In this document: positions 59,458-64,000 of the stretch, one piece after another
Numbering within the stretch: position 1 is the first letter of the stretch
Layout: the number at the start of each line of letters is the position of its first letter
NCBI GenBank assembly: GCA_001600455.1
Contig: BCKC01000003.1
Span: 1,798,001-1,862,000 of the forward strand
DNA: 64,000 nt
From: Endocalyx cinctus
Taxonomy: Eukaryota > Ascomycota > Sordariomycetes > Amphisphaeriales > Apiosporaceae
Direction of reading: 5' to 3'
Notes under the pieces: generated by a model
Told to the model about the DNA's origin: nothing
What the model saw: the letters and a program-made list of their open reading frames with translations, nothing else
Databases searched by the model: none
Made by a program: the position numbers and the translations under genes

Positions 59458-61264
59458 TTAGCTGTGCGTAGGCATGGCAACATCTGCCTTGGTAGAAATA
59501 GCATCGGCACTTGCCCACATCGCCGTAACGGTCTTCTGTTGCGTGTAGAAGTTGATACCCGGCCTTCCGTAGAATGTATTGGCACCTCCGCCCGCAACAC
59601 TCCTCTTGTTACCGGTGAAGGAGAACATGGGGAGTGGTACGGGAATAGGCACGTTAATTCCGACCTGACCAGCCTCGATCTGCTTCCTGAACTTCTCGGC
59701 CGTAGCACCCGACTTCGTGAAAATGGCCACACCGTTGCCGTACTCGTTCTTGTTGATCAACTCAATGGCGTCGTCGAGAGTCTCGACGTTCAAGCACACC
59801 AAGACGGGGCCGAATATCTCCTCCTTGTAGCATTTCATCTCCGGCGTGACGTTGGTGATAATCGTCGGGCCTACCCAGTTGCCGTTGGGGTATTTCTCGG
59901 GCTTATAACCGCGGCCGTCGAGCAAGATGGTCGCACCTTCTTCCTCGGCGCTCGCGATCAAGCTCTCGATCCTCTCCTTGCTATACGGCGAGATGACGGG
60001 GCCGAGATCGGCACCTGCTTCAAACCCGCCGTTAACGTTGAGGTTCTTAGCGCTCTCCGCTAACTCCGACAGCCACTGCTTCGTCTCGCCCACCATGACC
60101 AAGGTACTCAGCGCCATGCAGCGCTGCCCGGCGGCGCCGAAAGCGGCGCCGACCACGGAGTTGACGAAGTGGTTCTTGTTGCAGTCCGGAAGCACGGCCG
60201 CGTGGTTCTTGGCTCCCAGGTTCGCCTGGACCCTCTTCCCGTTCGCGGAACCTCGGGAGAAGATATATTCGCCGGCCTTGTTTCCGCCGACGAAGCTGAT
60301 CGCTTTAATCTCGGGGGCGTCGAGGATGAAGTCCACGGTTCGGTGGGCGCCGTGAACGACGTTGATAACGCCGTCGGGGAACCCGGCCTTCTTGGCTAAT
60401 TCAACCAGAATCATAGCAGCACCCGGATCCCTCTCGGAAGGCTTCAAGATTAAAGTATTACCGGTAACGGTAGCGATGGGGATGCACCATAAAGGAATCA
60501 TAGCAGGGAAGTCTTGAGGAAATGTAAGGTCAGCAGAGTCTCTACGCATCAGACGCCAATGGCGACGGTGTCATTGCAATTCACGTACTGAAGGGGCATA
60601 TAGCAGCCACAACACCCAAAGGCTCCTTGTAGCTCCTCGTCTCCATGTCCTTCGCCACCTCGAGCAGCTCGCCCTTCAGCAACTCCGGGGCACCGCAAGC
60701 CGCCTCGGCAACTTGCAAGCCCCTGAGAACATCACCCCTAGCATCGGCAAAAGTCTTGCCCTGCTCCAGGGTAATGCTAGCGGCCAGCCGATCCCAGTTC
60801 TCTCGGATCAGACCGACGAACTTGAACATGATCTGCTGCCTCGCCAGAACGCTCATGCTTTTCCAGGCGGGGAAAGCCTTCTGAGCGCTGTCGACGGCGG
60901 CTTTCAATTCGGCGTCGGTCATCTGGGGCACTCGGGTGACCAGGTTGTTGGTGGCCGGGTCGTGCAGCTCGATGAACTTGTCCGTCTTGGAGGCGACGAA
61001 TTCATTGTTGAGGAAGTACGGGGTGTCTTCGGGCGAGGATATTTTCTCGTGCGTCGTCGGATAGCTGGTCGCGGTCGAGGCGAGGGCGCTCATGGGACGA
61101 AGCTGCTGGGCGGTAGCGGCGAGGCGTTTCGCGGCGGTCGTCTGGGAAGCCATTTTGAAGGTGATGGATGCGGGGGAGGTGGTGGTGGTGGTGGTGGATA
61201 GGCGGGAAATAGGCGACGCAAAACGAGTTGCTGCACGACTGTTCACTCGGGCAAGTCGATGCAT
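59458..61264 (-). CDS. Methylmalonate-semialdehyde dehydrogenase (acylating), mitochondrial
   Basis: Exons 61264-60589 and 60512-59458, with a 76-nt phase-1 intron (GTACGT donor, TGCTGAC branch, CAAG acceptor), give 576 residues; the join reads [15 protein letters not shown], the family sequence. The enzyme (ALDH6 family) oxidises malonate and methylmalonate semialdehydes to acetyl-CoA and propionyl-CoA with NAD+ and CoA, in valine and pyrimidine breakdown. The NAD-binding and active-site regions are intact: [23 protein letters not shown] and catalytic Cys 357 in [12 protein letters not shown]; the C-terminal [15 protein letters not shown] is also characteristic. The N-terminus is Arg/Ser/Thr-rich and lacks acids, consistent with a mitochondrial presequence. 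The frame is open upstream of 61264 but has no ATG there. An ATG at 61153 ([11 protein letters not shown]) is an alternative start giving a shorter presequence. Confidence 0.95.
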
Positions 61265-63252
61265 TATGATGCCTATATAACTATGTCGAGTGCATCCAAT
61301 CGTTAATAACCAATTCAAGACTCAGACCGCTAAATCTAGAATTTATGTACTGTTGTCGAGGGTTTCCGGCTTTATATTAACTTGGGCAGCTGATCCGATA
61401 CGGGATGTAGTACCTACAGTAGTGATACTTGGTGCTATAAAACCACCCCACTTAGTCTATGCAAACTACCTAACTACCTACTAAGTCCAGTATCTACTTA
61501 GTACCTTAGATACTTAAGTAGTTGATACTTAGCAGATAATCTAGCATATACATACTTGGTACCTCTCAGTTACTTGAACCTATAAGGCCAGAAGCCTTGA
61601 TCTCTCATATACTTGATTTATATTCTGAGAATATAGGTCCCCTTTCATCAATCTCAAAAATATAAGCTATTTCTAAGATGGTAAACCTCAATCCCCTACA
61701 TGAAAATGAAGTATTAAGGATCTCTGTAGCAGTTAACTCCGCGTGTCATTCTATGATAATCCCTACCGAAAAAAGAGCCCGTGGGCGGAACATATTTAGC
61801 AACCGACATGTAGTTTATAATAACTTAAGCTTATCCCAGTTGCCATCGTTCGCTATTCTCCTGTACGCTAGAATCAATATCTCGTTCTTCAACATCAGAC
61901 CATTATGTTCAGCTATTTCCCAAAGCAGAAGCTCAACCGGCCATGATCAGCAAAGCCCTTCCGATAAACTACGGCTACCTCATGAGAGTGTATGCGCAAG
62001 TTCTCGACTATGAATTTGACACCGAAGCACGAAGAAGGGTGGACCATACGCCGGGCCGAGCTTGTCCTCGGTGCGGAGGTGCCTTCCGCTGCCCTGTCCG
62101 TGTCTGTCATGACCGTCAAAGACGAAAAGATGTATTTTACGTGCAGCCGGTAGGACTCTGCGGTTGATGGTAAGATAAGGGGAGTACTTGTTAGCTGATC
62201 TAGAACGTTAGTCATGTCAAATCGAATCCTAACTCTATGTTAATATCTATAACGGTATGGATATACACCATGTATATATACTGTTTGTAAAACAAAGTTT
62301 TGATAATATTTATTTTGTCCCTTTTCTTATTCATATAAAGACCAGATACTCGGCATGTATTTAACCACTAAAATTTCATTGGTACCAAGTATATTCTATG
62401 TACCATTATATTTGGAGAAGTATATGATGTACCGGATCTTAAGCTAGTCTTGTTATCGGCTCTTGTTTGAGGGCCGACAACGGGGGGAGATAGTGCCGTT
62501 AAATAACGCTATTAGCAGCCTGCACAGCAGATTAGTGTAGATAGGCTTTAATTACTGCTAGTGTATGTACCTGAACCGGGTCGCCTGGTCACTTTCCGCC
62601 AGAGATATGTGCATAGTACCTTGATTTTACACAAACACAGTTAATTTGATCTAATACTACAACTAGCAGCATCTTTGCCTTATATAACCTATTCTTGACT
62701 TCGTCGATTCATTCCAATCTTGACGCACTTATTTAAAAGCGTTGTTGTTAAGTCTCTTGCGGGGAAATTTGAGGTTCGGTTCATCGGGATTAGGTATATC
62801 TATCCGTTACAAACCGAGATCCCCACGCCCGCTAGTCCGGCACACGGCCGACTCCTATACTGAGTACTTTAGTAATTATGCCCCTAGTAAAAGCAATTAT
62901 CATCGGGAAGAGACCGCGCAGACCGCGGTAGCTATCGCAATTTTAATTCGCATATGTCATTTTGATTAGAAACCGCTAAGATTCCAACATTACCTAGGTA
63001 AGCTATGTAAGCATTGTCACTGCGATGGAAAGTCTTAAGACGGTCATTGTGATAGCTCGAATGCCAGTATCATCTTCACTAGGTTAACTAAAGGCTTTGT
63101 TGGCAAGCAGTTGAACAAGTTGTGGCAACTTTCTATCCTACAGGGATGAAATTCATAGTTGTGCCTATGTTTTATTTCCTTACCATTGTTGACATATAAA
63201 CGAACCTGACAATCCACCATTTACAATGTACTCGAAACTTCTATATACACAA
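61265..63252. other. 2 kb intergenic region
   Basis: No supported gene. A plus-strand frame at 61943-62167 has a CPRCGGAFRC pair but nothing else to support it. The sequence is AT-rich with TAGGTA-type words; one TACCTAGGTA palindrome occurs at 62991. Confidence 0.55.
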
Positions 63253-64000
63253 TTAGTTCTCCTCAAAGCTGTATTTGAGCCAGCCGCCTAGCGCACGCAA
63301 GCTTTCCCAACGGACATTCTCGTCTGAGTCTTGCATGAGCTCCATAATGCGTGTCTTGAGTCCGAGCTTCTCTAGTTGATACCTCTTCTCAGGTACCTCT
63401 TTGACCAAGTTGCCGACATCGTTACAAGCAATAGCTAGGACTGCCTTGTCGTTTTCCCACGGCTTCTTCATGATTTCCGCAATCTTTCGTGGTATCTCAC
63501 CGTTCTCGTGGTCGAGAACCCTGCGTGCATTCTCCGTCCAGAAGGTCTGGTGTCGGTGTGGTGGTGACCATCTGAGGTGTCCTGACTGCACTTCGGCGAC
63601 GTACTCATCGAATGTTGTCTTAGTCTTAGTATATTCTTCAAGCATCTCTTTGAGCCTATCCAGATCTTCTAGCAGATCTGCGTCTGTTAGGTGGCGGCCG
63701 CTCATATTTTGGAGCAGCGCCGGAAGTCTAGCCAGGACTGCGGTTGGGAGTAACGTGGATTGGTTAGCGTCGAGGAGGTTGTATAACGTCGACAAGAGAA
63801 GTCTTGTCGTCTTCTCCTTTGGCGATAGTCGTAGTAGTTGAGTGTAAAGAAGGATTATGTCGTACTCGCTGTGAATATGTTAGCCTAGTATCAAAAGGTA
63901 GTGATATCTCACGTACTCGTCCATGTCATCGCCAATATCCTCGGCTTCAAAGCTAAGCTGCCACATCACTAAAAGGACGTGGTACAAGAGCTGAAGCCCG
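63253..64000 (-). CDS. VMA13: V-type proton ATPase subunit H (VMA13), 3' part, incomplete at window end
   Basis: The gene enters from beyond position 64000. Two exons are visible: 64000-63917 (partial) and 63868-63253, with a 48-nt phase-2 intron (GTACGT donor, GGCTAAC branch, CACAG acceptor). The join restores GDDMDD-EYDIILLYTQLL. The C-terminal domain matches V-ATPase subunit H: TTFDEYVAEVQSGHLRWSPP then TFWTENA, and a final helical repeat with DKAVLAIACNDVGNLV and RIMELMQDSDENVRWESLRAL. In the family this subunit sits on the V1 sector of the vacuolar and Golgi H+-ATPase, activates the holoenzyme, and silences ATP hydrolysis when V1 dissociates. The order-defining WSPPH and IACND motifs and the tail length are typical. 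The N-terminal half is outside the window. Confidence 0.95.

Noticed and set aside
61943..62167. 74-codon frame with CPRCGGAFRC
   Set aside because: Only one Cys pair resembles a zinc ribbon; too short and unsupported by splice signals or neighbours.

Overview
The window is nuclear DNA from a filamentous ascomycete (Pezizomycotina); the class cannot be fixed from sequence alone, and Sordariomycetes is my guess. Evidence: protein-coding genes with short spliceosomal introns (mostly 48-149 nt) carrying GTRNGT donors, CTNAC-type branch points and YAG acceptors; no operons; fungal-specific families (CFEM protein, Mpo1/DUF962, fungal Vps10, fungal KamA); and gene-free stretches full of A/T homopolymers and short palindromic motifs. 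Gene density is low: 16 genes I can support in 64 kb, with two deserts of about 5 and 10 kb. Three runs of N mark assembly gaps or ambiguities.

Layout. 1-11 kb: an NTF2-fold protein with a long repetitive tail (minus strand), an orphan PX-like ORF, and the vacuolar sorting receptor VPS10. 11-24 kb: a 4 kb repeat-rich spacer, a conserved fungal unknown with a 786-nt intron, another spacer, then a five-exon radical-SAM lysine 2,3-aminomutase (KamA) next to a gap. 24-29 kb: gene desert. 29-40 kb: small acidic unknown, RNA polymerase II subunit RPB7, the ER dioxygenase-like MPO1, two head-to-head Cys-containing unknowns, a ubiquitin C-terminal hydrolase, and a secreted unknown. 40-50 kb: large gene-poor, pyrimidine-rich region with a 160-nt gap. 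50-64 kb: a CFEM/GPI-type protein divergent from an MFS transporter, a membrane-anchored histidine-phosphatase-like protein, an F-box protein, methylmalonate-semialdehyde dehydrogenase, and the 3' part of V-ATPase subunit H running off the window.

The genes do not form an obvious pathway cluster. They are mostly housekeeping and membrane-traffic functions (VPS10, V-ATPase H and MPO1 act in the endomembrane system; RPB7 in transcription; UCH and F-box in the ubiquitin system; MMSDH and KamA in amino-acid metabolism). Exon structures were built by eye from splice signals, reading-frame continuity and remembered family conservation; no alignment was run. The most interesting points are a UCH enzyme whose catalytic Asp position reads Glu, a fungal lysine 2,3-aminomutase with intact iron-sulfur and PLP motifs, repeat architectures in the NTF2 protein, a 16-nt terminal coding exon in RPB7 with competing acceptors, and strong over-representation of the intergenic motifs TACTCCGTA and TACCTAGGTA.
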